Positions 43,036 to 54,069 of a DNA stretch of 64,000 nucleotides are shown one piece after another. A program made the position numbers and the translations under genes. Under the pieces are notes generated by a model. That model was not told the origin of the DNA, ran no database searches, and was given only the letters and a program-made list of their open reading frames with translations. Origin of the DNA: Lumbricus rubellus (lineage: Eukaryota > Annelida > Clitellata > Crassiclitellata > Lumbricidae); the NCBI GenBank assembly GCA_945859605.1, contig OX243824.1, positions 31,011,869 through 31,075,868 on the forward strand, in the 5' to 3' direction. Every line of letters begins with the position of its first letter. Positions within the stretch are counted from its first letter, which is position 1.

Positions 43036-44042
43036 CACGGTGATTCATAAAAAACCATCCCCTGCATATTTCACTGTAACTCCGTCAAATGTCATGCTAT
43101 GTGAAAGAAATTTTAAAGGAAGACAGAGGAGTTATTTCTAAACATTCGGAAAGTTAAAGTTTATGTTCAAATTGACCCCCCCCCTTTGGCAGCTACGCAT
43201 GCGCGAAGACGAGTACACCACTGTTTGACTGATTCATCAATGATGCGCTGATCCATCTCGTCCCATGCCTCCACAATTCGACTTAGAAACTCACTGACAT
43301 CACATATTCGAGATCTGTAGACCTAGCTTCTCTTGCATGACGCTCCATATCTTATAGTCCACTGGATTTAAATCAGGGCTGTTGGGTGGCCACAAAGTAG
43401 GCGGGATGAAATCAGGTGTTTCCGTTTCCAGTAACGCAACAGTGTCCCGTGCTCTGTGCGCAGGGGCGCTATCCTGCTGGAAGATAAAATCCTCATCGGT
43501 ATAATGTCACGAATGTCTGGTAAAAGGCCCTGTTTTAGTGGAACATCTCTGTAATATTGTCCATTGATCTTAACGCCCGGTTCGATAAAATGAATGTTCG
43601 TACGACCGTGTGCAGATACCCCGACCGACGCCATAAGGGATTGCTGAAAGTTGGTCGATTCCACAAAAGACGATTTGCAGGAACGTCCCTCTTCTGTGTA
43701 GCGGCAGATACGTGAATGCGAACATTCTGATTGTTACTGGGTGATGCCACAGTAAACAATTTATCACCAGGCGGCTAAACCGGATGAAATTGGCCAGGTT
43801 TCCATGATACAACCTCAGTGACTGACAGGAACGTTGGAATCTTGCTTGTTTCTCAAGATTATCGTGACGTCATTAGTTTCGTCATCCGCGTTACGTCATT
43901 ATAGCTCTGAATGTGAAATAATTTATACAGCACTTGGCTAGAACATCAAGCTTCATTACTGTGAAATTTCGTTAAATTTGATGGTCATCTACATGAGTTA
44001 TCCCAACTTATGCAGGGGGATGGTTTTTTATGAATCACCGTG
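43036..44042 (-). mobile_element. Mariner-type transposon inserted in the last intron of EGF gene copy 1
   Basis: The end CACGGTGATTCATAAAA and its exact inverse at the right are both flanked by TA (43034-43035 and 44043-44044). It is about 1.0 kb long, slightly short for a full mariner. It lies between the exons at 42879 and 44391, where copy 2 has no insertion. The transposase frame lies on the minus strand. Confidence 0.9.
43200..43830 (-). pseudogene. Mariner transposase, frame-broken
   Basis: Reading the minus strand through several frames gives VESTNFQQSLMASVGVSAHG, then FIFQQDSAPAHRARDTVALL, the block with the second catalytic aspartate, and LWPPNSPDLNPVDYKIWSVM, which continues QEKLGL. 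These are classic mariner motifs and well conserved, so the copy is fairly young. At least two frameshifts (near 43500 and 43660) and stops at the 3' end show it is inactive. The N-terminal DNA-binding part is reduced. Confidence 0.85.
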
Positions 44043-44390
44043 TAGAGGAGAGATCCAATGTAGACCTCATTACTGCAGATTAGAGCAAGGACCAACGTCA
44101 CGACGACATGCAGAGGAGGGCTTGCATTTCTATTAGCCCTTGCTTGACAGAGGTAAGATTAAAAAAATTATTGTAAGCTTCAGGAATTATAGCCTAAATC
44201 CAGCAGACAATAAAATTGCTGACTTTAGGCTACGCTGATAATTGCCTCGTTCAGGGTGGCCTTGTGAAGGCAATAAAATTATAAAGATCGGATAAATAAA
44301 CCCCTCTTCACAAAAAACATTTGACCGGTCGCGATCTTAGTTAATTCTTCATAAAGTTATGCATTACTCTGTCAGCTAATTTGAACTTAC

Positions 44391-44507
44391 GTGATTCGCA
44401 TATCATTCCGGTCCAAGCTACAGAGCAAGTGCAGGTAAAGTAATCTCCGCCAAGACTGTTACAAGTTGCGCCGTTCAGACAAGGGAAGGAATCGCAAGCG
44501 CTAATAA
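44391..44507 (-). CDS. EGF gene copy 1: EGF exon ([13 protein letters not shown] type)
   Basis: A 117-bp phase 1-1 exon with acceptor TTTCTGTTGCAG and donor GTAAGTT. It encodes [20 protein letters not shown] and then FTCTCSVAWTGMICES, a non-calcium EGF module with six cysteines. Closest relatives in the window are the two exons at 53414-53533 and 55204-55323 of copy 2, which share [10 protein letters not shown] and the FTCTC core; copy 1 has only one such module. It lies directly before the C-terminal exon, separated by an intron that received the mariner element. Confidence 0.85.
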
Positions 44508-44839
44508 CTGCAACAGAAATCATGTATGTTGACCTATTGCATGTAGAGGAGATAATAATTATAATTTGGTAACATCGTTTAAATCTTCAACGAGAATCCG
44601 ACCATTTTCAGTCTAATCGAGTCCAACAACATAGAGACAGATAAGGGAGAAAAGTTACTTTCTCTATAGGCCTACTTCTAATATAGAATCAGATAGCCTA
44701 CTCTGCAAGCTTAAAACAGTGTATAATTATAGGCTGCATCTCCTCATTTTGGATTAAAATGGAGCATTAGCAATGTGTTGTAACATTACTACGATGCCTT
44801 AAAAAATTTCGTCTGATTTGATATGGAATTAAAACTGAC

Positions 44840-44953
44840 CGACTTCGCAGTGTTCGCCAGTGTATCCAGACAGACATTGGCAGACATACCCATCAGCTAT
44901 AGGCAGACATGATCCTCCGTTGGAACAAGGATCACTCTCGCAGTAGTTGATTG
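44840..44953 (-). CDS. EGF gene copy 1: EGF exon (INYCESDPCSNGGSC type)
   Basis: A 114-bp phase 1-1 exon, acceptor TTTTTTTCATCACAG, donor GTCAGT. It encodes INYCESDPCSNGGSC and YVCQCLSGYTGEHCE. Six cysteines in the C-x-S-x-P-C-x-N-G-G-x-C pattern mark a Notch/fibropellin-like EGF domain. The counterpart in copy 2 is the exon at 57878-57991 ([15 protein letters not shown]). No calcium-binding D-x-D-E prefix is present. Confidence 0.85.
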
Positions 44954-45533
44954 CTGTGATGAAAAAAAGGCCGAGCTCAAAATACAAAATTCATACATGT
45001 AGCTATCCAGGCCTTCCAGTTGCGCCAATCTATGTATAGACATGCAGGTAGAGAGGCAAACAATCATTCAGTAAAAAAACCAGATAATAGAGTTGAGAAT
45101 TTCTGATCTAGTAAGAATTTCCCGCTTTATATAATATAGGCTACACATAGCCGAACGGGGGGGGGGGGGGAGGGTAGCGTGTTCCACAATCTGCTGTCGA
45201 AACAAATAAAGTCTTCTTTACAATAATATTAATGTCTTTAATGTCGTCTGGTCTCACCGGCACCCTCAGAAAGTTTTGCAAGAGGGGCAAAACACAATGG
45301 TCACTATCAAATATTTTAACAGTGGCTTTAAAACACAAAACGGATAATTAGGAACATGGATATTTTCACAGAGGTGTTTAAATGTAGCCTAAATTTTCCA
45401 ATTTCACATTGTGTACCTATCGTTGGCAACATTGGCACTTTAGTGCAAGAGAATTTGCTAAATTGACGAATTCATCATCTGTATTTATTACTTTAATTGC
45501 ACCTGTTCGATGTCTAAATGTTACTGATTTCGG

Positions 45534-45817
45534 CAGGGCCGGATTAAAGCATGTTCAACATGTTCGGCCGAACAGGGCCCCACACTTTAGGGGTCCCACA
45601 CATGCGAGGAAAAACGTTTTAAGGAAAAAATTGATATATTTTAAGAAAAATTTGACCAAACAAATAAAAATAGGCCTAGGTCGTCAGCTATTTTTGGCAG
45701 AGAAAAATAAGTGTAGTCCTATTCTAGAGAAATTTCGACCAAATGACTAAAAAAAGGTCATCAGAATTACGCAAAAAATTTCCGAACAGGCCCCCCACAT
45801 TTCTTAATCCGGTTCTG
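45534..45817. mobile_element. hAT-type MITE, 8-bp target duplication GATTTCGG
   Basis: Left end CAGGGCCGGATTAA and right end TTAATCCGGTTCTG are inverse copies. They are flanked by GATTTCGG at 45526-45533 and 45818-45825. The interior includes an inverted version of the poly-T/GGTCATCAG hairpin motif found in the other hAT-type MITEs. It lies in an intron of EGF gene copy 1; an open frame across it is accidental. Confidence 0.85.
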
Positions 45818-45992
45818 GATTTCGGTATGAAGAATTTATTTATGATACTGTTTTTGTTGACTTTGCTTATCCAGAGACTGGATATTCAGACTGATTATAA
45901 TTGAGCAACTCTCCAAACATCGTTTTGCACTCTGGACCTCATGGTGTATAAAAGAATAATTATTGTGCAAAGGAAATTGTTATTGAATTTAC

Positions 45993-46106
45993 CTATTGAG
46001 CAGGTCTGTCCGGTGTAGCCAGGAGCGCAGATGCAGAATACACCGCCAGGTTCCTCAACGCAGGTGCCTCCGAATGCACAAGGGCCGCTTAGGCAATAGC
46101 TTGCAG
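45993..46106 (-). CDS. EGF gene copy 1: EGF exon (ASYCLSGPCAFGGTC type)
   Basis: A 114-bp phase 1-1 exon, acceptor TTCTTTTGTTCAG, donor GTAAAT. It encodes ASYCLSGPCAFGGTCVEEPG and then FCICAPGYTGQTCS, with six cysteines. The matching exon in copy 2 survives only as a decayed trace near 57175-57245 (CLS.SPC...GG.C). This module is therefore probably specific to copy 1 today. Confidence 0.85.
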
Positions 46107-46399
46107 CTGAACAAAAGAATTTATATGTTACCATAATAATTATTAATTAAAAAGTCTTTGATATATTTGTTGTATTTGAACGGTTGATGTCAATGAACGA
46201 ATACATAACTCAGATCAAAATACTTTTATATTCAGTTGTCACAAAATGACTTCCTAGTGGCGACCGAAATAGCAGAATAATGCAGTTTTTGCTTTATATT
46301 ATTCACTAAAGTCTTTGATATATTTGTTGTATTTGAACGGTTGACAGAAAACTTCAACTTTCATCCGAACAAAGTCTGATTTGATATAAAAGTACTAAA

Positions 46400-46505
46400 G
46401 TAGTCTGTTCACAATCGTGACCTGTGTATCCATGTTGAGATTGGCAGATACAGCCATTCACTGTAGACTCACACGATCTTCTATTCGCACAAGGAGTCAA
46501 GGACT
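46400..46505 (-). pseudogene. EGF gene copy 1: dead EGF exon
   Basis: The minus strand reads PCANRRSCESTVNGCICQSQ and then HGYTGHDCEQT, clearly an EGF module. The first cysteine region is replaced by a TAG stop, and no donor follows the last cysteine. It aligns with the intact exon at 59384-59497 of copy 2 ([19 protein letters not shown]). It sits in the intron between 46106 and 46941, at the equivalent gene position, directly after the N-terminal domain exon. Because its neighbours are phase 1, skipping it keeps the frame. Confidence 0.75.
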
Positions 46506-46940
46506 AAGCTTACTATAATTAGTCCATTGTTGCAGTAGGCCTAGTTGATTGGTGTTGGCGCAAACGACATTGCAGCTCTCAATGTGGAGACGTAACGCCT
46601 AAGTCTGAGCGTGTCGCGAATGTCAATATCTATGCTATCATATTAGGCTGATAATCATTAGTTAGTGCACGACAGTTAAATCAAAACAAACGTCCATGTT
46701 ACGAACGGTGTCTGTCAGTTCACCAAGTCACAATAAAGCTGTCTTTGTGTGAAAAATGGTAAGACGACTACAATTATGTGGTCCACAGACAGAAAATTCA
46801 TTGTTTGGTGCTAAAATCAAATTACGTGCAACATAATTATTAGTTATTCCAGTTATGAAACGCTTCCAGCAATGGCACACTGGGTATAAAACAGGTGAGA
46901 GCTTATGAGTAATTAAAAAGTGCAATAGACTTGATGTTAC

Positions 46941-47456
46941 CTAATCTCTTTCTGCAGTATGCATCAGTCTCCGTGTTTTTAGATGACGAATTCATCTGAC
47001 CATTCCATTTTCTCAACCAGATCCACTGAGCATTTGGTCTAATGCCATGTATCGTCGACCCCCAAAACTCTTTTCCGTTATAACCATACTCTTTTGCATC
47101 CGTCCAAGAGGAATCGTCAAAACCAATTTCTTCCCAACCTGTATAACTGACGTTTGAACATTTCCATGAGGAATTGGTCAGAACAAAGTCATCATCTGTT
47201 GACGCCAGAATTCCCGCCACTAATGGTTCAGGTCTTCCGTTGCTCACATGAATTGCTATTAATCGGGTCATACAAGAAAATGTGGCGACGTCCGGACGAG
47301 AAGAGATGTCTGCATTTGGAAGATCAGTTATCTCAACGCCATCGAAGTAAAGTCGACTCAAATGGCCATGGGCTGTAGCGGTCAGCTTTCGAATAGGACA
47401 GGAGATGTAAGCCGCTGTCACTGCTTGCAATTCGACAGCAGACAGAATGAAAACAA
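46941..47456 (-). CDS. EGF gene copy 1: signal-peptide end plus N-terminal jelly-roll-like domain
   Basis: A 516-bp phase 1-1 exon between acceptor TTACATTTTTCAG and donor GTAACA. The first residues (VFILSAVELQAVTA) look like the second half of a signal peptide, so a short upstream exon with the start codon is needed and was not found. About 155 residues follow, with four conserved cysteines: SCPIRKLTATA, LSRLYFDGVEI, TRLIAIHVSNG, then WKCSNVSYTGWEEIGFDDSS and PNAQWIWLRKW. The pattern LIAIHVSNG ... GW..IGFDDSSW..A ... AQWIW recalls galactose-binding-like beta-sandwich domains; this is an inference from pattern only. The same exon, with identical length, is at 60547-61062. The open frame continuing below 46941 is intron. 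Confidence 0.8.
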
Positions 47457-48415
47457 CTGAAAAATGTAAAGTCCTTTTTATGTAAAACTGAAACAAACCA
47501 TTTCACCGAAATCACAAGATTCAACTGCAAACAACATAAATGCGCATAACTGCATCTTCTTATAATGTCAATTCACACACGTTTGAAATGGAAAACCGAA
47601 TAAAAACGGAACAAAACATCGTTTTGACCGAAACAAAAAATAAACGGTATAAAACTAGGAAATGGTGGGAAAAGAAAAATAATTTGACTTGCTGCATCTT
47701 GTACTGCAGTTTAAAATTACAAATCTTATTTACGCAATTCAATTTTAATCAGCATGCGAATAACACAACTTCACTAGTAAGCATAAAAGAAAAACGACCA
47801 TGCAGCCCACTGGGTTGGCGTAGGGCTAATCCTTGAGTCAAGTTGAGTGTATGGAAACACACCAAAAGATATAGGCCTAAGACGAAATAAAGTTAAGGAC
47901 AATAATAATTAATTAGCCTACAGACTGCAAATCTAAAAAGTATGGTCACGTGCAAAAAATTAAAAACTGTAAAACAAGACAAAAAATTTGAAGAAACAAA
48001 GCAATAATAACGGGTTTTTTCTCAGAAAAACCAAAGACCAAAAAATGGTTTTTTGCACTTGTTCTGTGTTTGCAATGTTGCAAACATGGCATTTAGGCCT
48101 ATAGCATTTTTTGATATTTGACATAGGCTAGCGCCTTTTTCGTCAACTTAGCAATGATTCCATCCGACCAGGTTTCTAAATCCTTCAAAAAAGAAAATAA
48201 TAATAACGCTGCTAAAGTGTTGCTCAATTATTTATTATCATTAAATGAATCTGTAGCGCGCGCAAGGTCACATTGAAGATAATGTGAATCCAAGGAGAGA
48301 AAGGACATAATGTGACCAGATGTTTTCTATGCATGTGCATATGCAATGCAATGCTGATGTGATGTGTTAGACTTGATATGGATAGGCCTGTGTAAACCTG
48401 TATGTATGCACACAC
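47457..48415. other. Upstream intron or 5' region of EGF gene copy 1
   Basis: Similar in order to 61063-62050 of copy 2 (for example TAACGCTGCTAAAGTGTTGC at 48207 and its partner near 61880). No start-codon exon could be identified. Short frames lack coding character. Confidence 0.45.
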
Positions 48416-48419
48416 AAAC

Positions 48420-48775
48420 GCTCTGAAGTCGAACAGGTGTTAACGGGGGCGCCATTGAGGAACTGACCCCTTTGTAACTGCGAGAAATCGGTTGTTTCAC
48501 GTCGAGGGGGTCAGCGTCGATCCAACCCTCGGTCGGCTGACCGGCTGAACTTTCGATTTTCCGCTCGACAGCTCCGTTCATCCTATAGGTAGCTGGTCCT
48601 ACAACCCGGAATGTCCCTGTGGTTTTACACTGCGCTTACCGACCGGAATCAATCCACTCTGTTCTTTAAGAATCACAAAACTTTTCTATTTAGCCGTGGT
48701 TGCGCCGGAAGCTCTTAAGAGCTCCTACCATGAAGACGCGCTACATAAAATGTCCTAAATGAAAATAAACAATCA
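48420..48775 (+). pseudogene. LINE 3' end relic in the duplicated unit, copy 1
   Basis: Ends with a CGCGCTACATAAAATGTCC tail like other LINE 3' ends here. The body matches 62060-62400 (shared TTGAGG/GACC and CAGCGTCGATCC words). The related copy reads NGLPVAFHLLP and LFSRSWAG, weak echoes of the WNxLP..LK..LF C-terminus. Its presence in both units at the same place means it inserted before the gene duplication. Confidence 0.55.
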
Positions 48776-49318
48776 TAACAATGATAGCGAAAGAATAGAA
48801 AAATCTGTTAATTAGGCCTACTCATGAGCAAATTTGTTATTACTGAATGATGCTAACCTCCTAATATCCACAATGATCTCATTATGATGTAGGCCTGCTC
48901 GTGTTAAATGTAGAGTCGTCTATAGAATGCAGTTCGACTGCGCATTCGTTTGAAGAAGAAGAGACGCCGCCACAATCACGTAGACCAAGACTTGGTCAGT
49001 GCTGCAATGATATCTTCCTCTTGTAATAATAATTATGGTGCATAGTCTGCAGCTGATGTTATCTGATCTGATTTGATTTCAGGATACTTAAACTTTGACA
49101 TGACCAACGATAAGAAAATTAATATGCTGCTGATTGCTGAATGTAATGCTTATAATAATGCTTAAGGCTCTAATAATAATAGATCTAATAGGTCATGCCC
49201 CATAATTCTCGTCCAAATTATATTGTATAAGCTTATAATTATAAATATATATATATTATATATATATATACATCTATAATTATGTTGCATGTGTTTATGC
49301 TTGTGAGGGTTGCCTATT
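48776..49318. repeat. Outer part of the tandem-duplicated unit, copy 1
   Basis: CTAACCTCCTAATATCCACA (48856) and TAAACTTTGACATG (49087) match 62490 and 62665. After 49110 the similarity ends. An (AT)n run is at 49245-49270. Confidence 0.6.
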
Positions 49319-49504
49319 AGTGTGTGAGTTTGTGTGTGTGTTGGCATATTATATAGGCCTATGTGCGTCGTCGTGTGGGTTCATCTGTGTGTTTACGTTT
49401 AATAATGTGAATGATGATTTGTATTTGTGTGTGTCTACAGTGTCTATGAGTGTTGTGTGCTTAGGTGTGCGAATGAGTTTGTGCTTCTGCGTGTGTGAGT
49501 GTAT

Positions 49505-50085
49505 GTGTGTGTTGGCAGATGGACATCCCGGGCTCTCCTGCATATGCCCTGGTCGCATGCCGATACACGCAGTTCTGAACAATATCATCTTTCAGAGCTT
49601 GACCCGTGCCGGTTGTCCATCTACAAATGAGCCTTTGGGCCTCTTGAGAACGGACAGTAGAAGACCTGACGGCCTTACTCTGATCCCATGGCGCGTTGGA
49701 CGATGCATCATGTGGGACGCAACCGTGATAGACACCCTGGCTGCTTCCTACCTGCCAGACACTTCTCAAACTGCTGGTGCTACTGAAGAGCGGGCATCGA
49801 CCCGAAAGATCGACAAATACACCGAGCTGTCGTCCACATACCACTTCACCCCTTTGGCCTTTGATTCCCTGGGCCCGATCAACAACGAAGACCTGACGTT
49901 CCTGTCCGATCTGGGTCAGAAACTCTGCACCGTTACGGGGAACGCAAGGGAAACAGCTTTTTTTATTCCAACGCCTATCACTTACAATACAACGGTTTAA
50001 CGCAGTAGCGTTTAGGGGCACTTTCGCTAGCCAAGAAATCGACGATTCGGGTCATTTTGGACTGGTTTTTAAACAAGTAGTTAGT
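49505..50085 (+). pseudogene. Endonuclease-type LINE C-terminus with one frameshift
   Basis: The frame encodes DGHPGLSC, then LNNIIFQSLTRAGCPS, RRPDGLTLIPWRVGRCIMWD and YHFTPLAFDSLGPIN, aligning with residues about 121-255 of the frame at 28185-29108. In a T run near 49960 the frame shifts; another frame continues with FQRLSLTIQRFNAVAFRGTF. The acidic pair of the nuclease motif (PDG ... WDA) is present. The zinc-site cysteines before DGHPGLSC are missing, so the copy is truncated. The 3' end (AAGTCTCTGAGGAACCC, then CTCGGGG) matches the other copies. The frame upstream of 49505 is TGTG-repeat read-through. Confidence 0.75.
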
Positions 50086-51005
50086 AATAAAGTCTCTGAG
50101 GAACCCTAAATACCTCGGGGCAAGTAATAATAATTATAATTAGAATAATAATTATAATATTTAATGTAGGCCTGCAATATTGCGGGAAATGCTGCATGCT
50201 GTAAACTAACATCATTATCGCTGAATGTTGGAGACTTGGTGCTTAATAAGAAACATGATTGTGTAGGCTAATGCATATCTACCAGTTGGCGGGTGAAAAA
50301 TAATGATGCGACAGCCTCATAAAGAATCCAGCGTCAATGATTCCCTTGCAGATAAGAAACTGTCGCTGTACTTTCTGAAATTCTGATTGTTGGTGATGCT
50401 TTGTTGACCATGGCGACCCTCAGTCAGAGAAATTCAACAACGGTCTTAGCTTTCTTTCTAAGTAAGTAAGTAAGTAAGTAAGCAAGTAAGTAAATTCTTT
50501 ATTATTCCAACTGTATAACCACATTAACCGCACTTTGGTTTACATAAAGCATCACGAAGCATTCTTATTAAAAACTTTTTCATTAAGTTGTCTGCCCGTG
50601 GGACAATTCTGTCACGTGTTCTGTCTATCTCTACTCATTTAATCACTTTGATAAATTAATGAAAGTCACGTCAGAGTCTATCGTGAAAGCTACATAAAAC
50701 CACATCTTATTCTCTTGAATTAAAATTGGTTAATTTCGGCATACACAGTTACACATTTTAGGCTAAGTCATCGCAAATACATGTAGTAGGCCCTAGGTCT
50801 TTCATTTTAAATTAAGCTTTCCCTTATGGCAATTATGAGCTACAATTTACCTCTGACAGGTCGCAATTGAAGAAAACAAAAGAATATCAACAGTTACTAT
50901 AGAGTCATTTCATTGTTACTTCTTTTGTTTAAATCGTAGGCGTCACATTGTCATGATTAGGCCTATCTAGCATTACTATGTTACTTTCTGCGTGGTATTT
51001 CATCA
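50086..51005. other. 3' flank of EGF gene copy 2
   Basis: Contains an (AAGT)n run at 50459-50495 and a retroposon-like segment (50500-50750) resembling 41505-41640 beyond copy 1. No gene. Confidence 0.45.
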
Positions 51006-51343
51006 TTACGGATAGCGAAGGCAGACCATAAGAATGGCGGAATCGTCAAGGTCGACAAGCGAGATATTGTGTTGGTAATTTTCCGCACAGGCTATGAAGC
51101 TCGTTGCTGGTAAGTCATCTGGATAATTCTGACTGATGAGGCAACCGAAGTTTCCGCCGGCATTCAGCAGACCAACGTAGTCTTTGTATAGTGGAATTCT
51201 TTGGATCGTGTCACGGCACTCAGTGGCGTTTCCGACGAGGTCAGTCAAGGACGGTGAGAAGTAGCACAGTATCGTGAAGCCATTCGACGCGGGGTACCCC
51301 GACCATTCCAAAATACCACAGGCCATCGACTCGTTAAAGTTAG
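51006..51343 (-). CDS. EGF gene copy 2: C-terminal six-cysteine exon
   Basis: Acceptor TTTGATTTGTACCCAG lies just above 51343, and the stop is at 51008-51006. The exon has the same phase as in copy 1. About 112 residues: NFNESMACGILEWSGYPASN, ILCYFSPSL, ECRDTIQRIPLYKD, GLLNAGGNFGCLIS, FIACAENYQHNIS and MVCLRYP. It ends right after the last conserved motif, shorter than copy 1. All six cysteines align with 42509-42879. Three NxS/T sequons are visible. No membrane or GPI signal is seen, so a secreted product is likely. The fold is not recognised. Confidence 0.75.
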
Positions 51344-51850
51344 CTGGGTACAAATCAAATACTCATCATTATCATCAAGAACCAAGTATGTAAGCTTATA
51401 TCCTAATTATGAGTAGGACCAGCGCCCGTAAAAATCAAATAGGTCTACTCATAATTATAAGCTTACATAATTATGGATCTGCACATTAACAATTATTTTG
51501 TGCAGACAAATCGAATATATAATGCCATAACGGATTTCTCAAAATGTCTGAAGCATTTGTCCAATTATAGTCTAGTGTGGCGAGCCCGCGGTGATACTGA
51601 TCAAATGAAATTCGCGATCGTAACCAACAAAATTTAGTAATATGCATAGGCCTACTTTATAAATTAACGTAATTTGCATAGCCCAACATTAAACCAGATG
51701 CACTCCCGACACGGAAAAGCGTCTTCACTCACTGGCACAAGGAAGGTTTAAAGCACTTGCAGAACTGATCAAAGAGAGACATAAGGGACTGAAGAAACCG
51801 GTATCAGATGGATAAGCTAACGACCCCAAAACTCGTAGACTGGGTCGTAT
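51344..51850. other. Intron with a 30-bp hairpin pair
   Basis: TATGTAAGCTTAT and TAATTATGAGTAG (51388-51419) are mirrored at 51439-51475 with a ~25-bp spacer, probably a small palindromic element. Nothing else is recognised. Confidence 0.5.
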
Positions 51851-52025
51851 AGAATTGCGGGAAGAAGTGTGGATATGGGTGCACGTAGAAGTGCGGTTCG
51901 AAGTGATGTTGGAAGTGTGGGTCGAAGTGCGGGTAGAAGCATGGGTAGAAGCGTGGGTTGAAGTGTGAGTAGAAGTGTGGGCAGAAGCGTGGGTATAAAT
52001 GCGGGTAGAAATACGGACACGCAGG
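51851..52025. repeat. 12-bp minisatellite (GAAGTGTGGGTA)n
   Basis: About 14 divergent 12-bp units. On the minus strand they give a threonine/serine-rich four-residue repeat (THTS, THAS), which is why an open frame of 132 residues exists there. It lies in an intron of EGF gene copy 2 and has no splice-bounded context, so I treat it as non-coding. Confidence 0.75.
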
Positions 52026-52399
52026 ACAACCTGGATGCCGCGGGTAGAAGACCGATTCAGGGAATGGCTAGGCAGAGAAGATCCGATAATTTTTATATAG
52101 GTTATAATATCATAGGATGACACGAAAGTTTGTTCACCGTTTTCAAAATGCGTTGTCTCAGAAACGGCTTTATGTTTCTTTATAATATTTTGTCAGTGCA
52201 TACATAAGGCAAATGAAAGATACTGGTACAAATTTCATTATGACCCTGTCCGTTGTTGCCGTTATTTATAAGAAAATGTAAAGACGACCAGTTTTTGCGG
52301 AAAAAATGCAGAAACACATCGCAATTATAGGCATACAGACAAAAGGGTCAGGCTTATTGGGACAAAGGATCACCTGTTACTCGAAGGAGTCCAATAAAC

Positions 52400-52790
52400 T
52401 GTGATCAACCTTCAATTACCTTCTCGGCCTTACATATCCAGCCAACGCTCAACTTCTCCTGTCTGCTCATCAGATGCCTTCTTGAAAGCATTCACTACGA
52501 AAGTCATTTCCATCTTTGAAGTTACGACTGGCTGCCCTCCACCAACTTTTCCGCCGACCGACTGTGAACTCTGCCAAGTCTCAAGTCAAGAGTTACGACG
52601 TCTTGTCGTCCATGTAGGTAGGCACTGCTCCAAAACTTTGCGACTTAGTTCATCCTTCAGGAATTTGTAGATACTCCATTCTTAACTTACAGGATTCTGT
52701 AATAGTTCCCTTAGTGAGGACATCCTTCCTGCATCGCAGAAAGATCAATCCTGGTCTCAGTGGTTTTAGTGTGAGGGTCATGATATGGCT
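52400..52790 (+). pseudogene. LINE reverse-transcriptase N-terminal relic
   Basis: The frame reads SSDAFLKAFTTKVISIFEV, PPTDCELCQVSSQELRRLVV, then KTLRLSS. After a stop and shift it reads NSSLSEDILPASQK. This follows the pattern just before and at the start of the reverse-transcriptase domain in CR1/L2-like LINEs. It lies in the intron opposite to the gene's strand. Stops show it is dead. Confidence 0.6.
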
Positions 52791-52829
52791 GACCCAATTT
52801 CACCCAGATAACTTTACACCAATAGCTAA

Positions 52830-53128
52830 TATAACATCTCTCTCTCTTGTTCTCTGCCCTGGCCCTACCCCTCTGTCTTTCCTTCGTCTCTTTCCTTATT
52901 TCTTTGTCTGTTTTCTGTATCCGCCTCAGGCTCAGTCTCTGTCTCTCTAAATGTCAGTCTGTGCTGCTCAATCTCAGTCTCAATCCCTGTATGTCTCTTA
53001 GTCTGTGTCTGTGTCTCTTTCGCTCTTTCTATCTCCCACTGTCTCTGTCTCGCTGTCTCTCTATCTATCTCTCTTTCTCTCTCTTTCTCTCTCTCCCACT
53101 CTCTCTCTTTCGCCACCCGTCCGTCTGC

Positions 53129-53224
<96 letters not shown>

Positions 53225-53350
53225 ATATCTATCTATCTATCTATCTATCTAATCTATCTATCTTTCTATCTTTCTATCTGTCTGTCTGTCTGTCGGTCTA
53301 TCTGTATGTCTGCCTGTCTATCTGTCGATCTGTGGATCTGTCGGTCTCTC
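52830..53350. repeat. CT-rich tract and (CTAT)n microsatellite
   Basis: A (TCTC/TCTG)-rich pyrimidine tract at 52830-53130 leads into about 35 near-perfect CTAT units (53143-53282), then CTGT units. It ends about 60 bp before the donor side of an EGF exon. Long frames encoding LSIYLSIY are artefacts. Confidence 0.92.
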
Positions 53351-53413
53351 TGTCTTAGACCCAACACTTACTAAGTTTCGAATAATTTGCTTTGTCAGCT
53401 GAGTTGAATTGAC

Positions 53414-53533
53414 TTGATTCGCATATTATTCCGGTCGTATATGAAGGACAAGTGCACGTGAAAGATGATCCGCCAAGATTGTTACAAGTTCCGCCGTTTA
53501 GACAAGGGAAGGAATCGCAGGGGAAAGAAATTT
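53414..53533 (-). CDS. EGF gene copy 2: EGF exon ([12 protein letters not shown] type), second of two
   Basis: A 120-bp phase 1-1 exon, acceptor TTTCTTTGCAG, donor GTCAAT (weaker than the others). It encodes [20 protein letters not shown], then [18 protein letters not shown]. It has six EGF cysteines plus an extra upstream proline-rich start. It is closest to 55204-55323, with which it shares flanking intron sequence, so the pair arose by duplication inside the gene. It also matches 44391-44507 of copy 1. Confidence 0.8.
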
Positions 53534-53885
53534 CTGCAAAGAAATCATGTAGCCTACATGTATTATATTTATGTAATAATCTTGGCATAAAATAATATTG
53601 TCTGAACCCACAATAAAGCGTTCAGTTTCAAAGTTAAATGTAACATGTAGGCCTACCGTAGCCAAGCCTGTTTTTGAACAAACGAAAATTGATGGATTAA
53701 TGTGCATAATATTTAGAATTATGTAATATTGTTTATATCTGAATCTGACCATAGCCTATATCTCACACCAAAATGCGATAGCAATTGGTATATTAAAGAA
53801 TATTCTTATCTTATCTTATTTGATTTCGTTATATTGTTTTTATCTTATTCAGCTTAATCGAGCCACCTGTTTTAGGTAAGACTGC

Positions 53886-54061
53886 CATGGGCGGAGTTTG
53901 GTTTCCGTTCTTAGGGGGGGGCTAACCCCGAGTCTGGGCCTTCTGGGGTGAGTCTAACCCCGAAAAAGGATTCCATTTTCATGGTAAAAAGTTGAATCTG
54001 GGCCTTCTTGGGGATGGGGGGCTTAGCCCCCCCCCCCAGTCCCTGATAAACTCCGCCCATG
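53886..54061. mobile_element. hAT-type MITE, 8-bp target duplication AAGACTGC
   Basis: Ends CATGGGCGGAGTTTGG and AACTCCGCCCATG (the second after GATA) are inverse copies. They are flanked by AAGACTGC at 53878-53885 and 54062-54069. At 176 bp it is the smallest member here. The interior is mostly GGGGGG/CCCCCC tracts and GGCCTTCT repeats. Confidence 0.88.
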
Positions 54062-54069
54062 AAGACTGC

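Noticed and set aside
45409..45750. 113-residue plus-strand frame
   Set aside because: It spans the edge and interior of a hAT-type MITE with perfect 8-bp duplications and has no protein motif.
49320..49504. N-terminal extension of the LINE frame at 49505
   Set aside because: It is a TGTG-rich stretch giving CVCVLA-like residues with no similarity to the intact copy at 28185.
51725..52123. Threonine-rich 132-residue minus-strand frame
   Set aside because: Explained by a 12-bp minisatellite inside an intron; no splice sites or conserved counterpart in gene copy 1.
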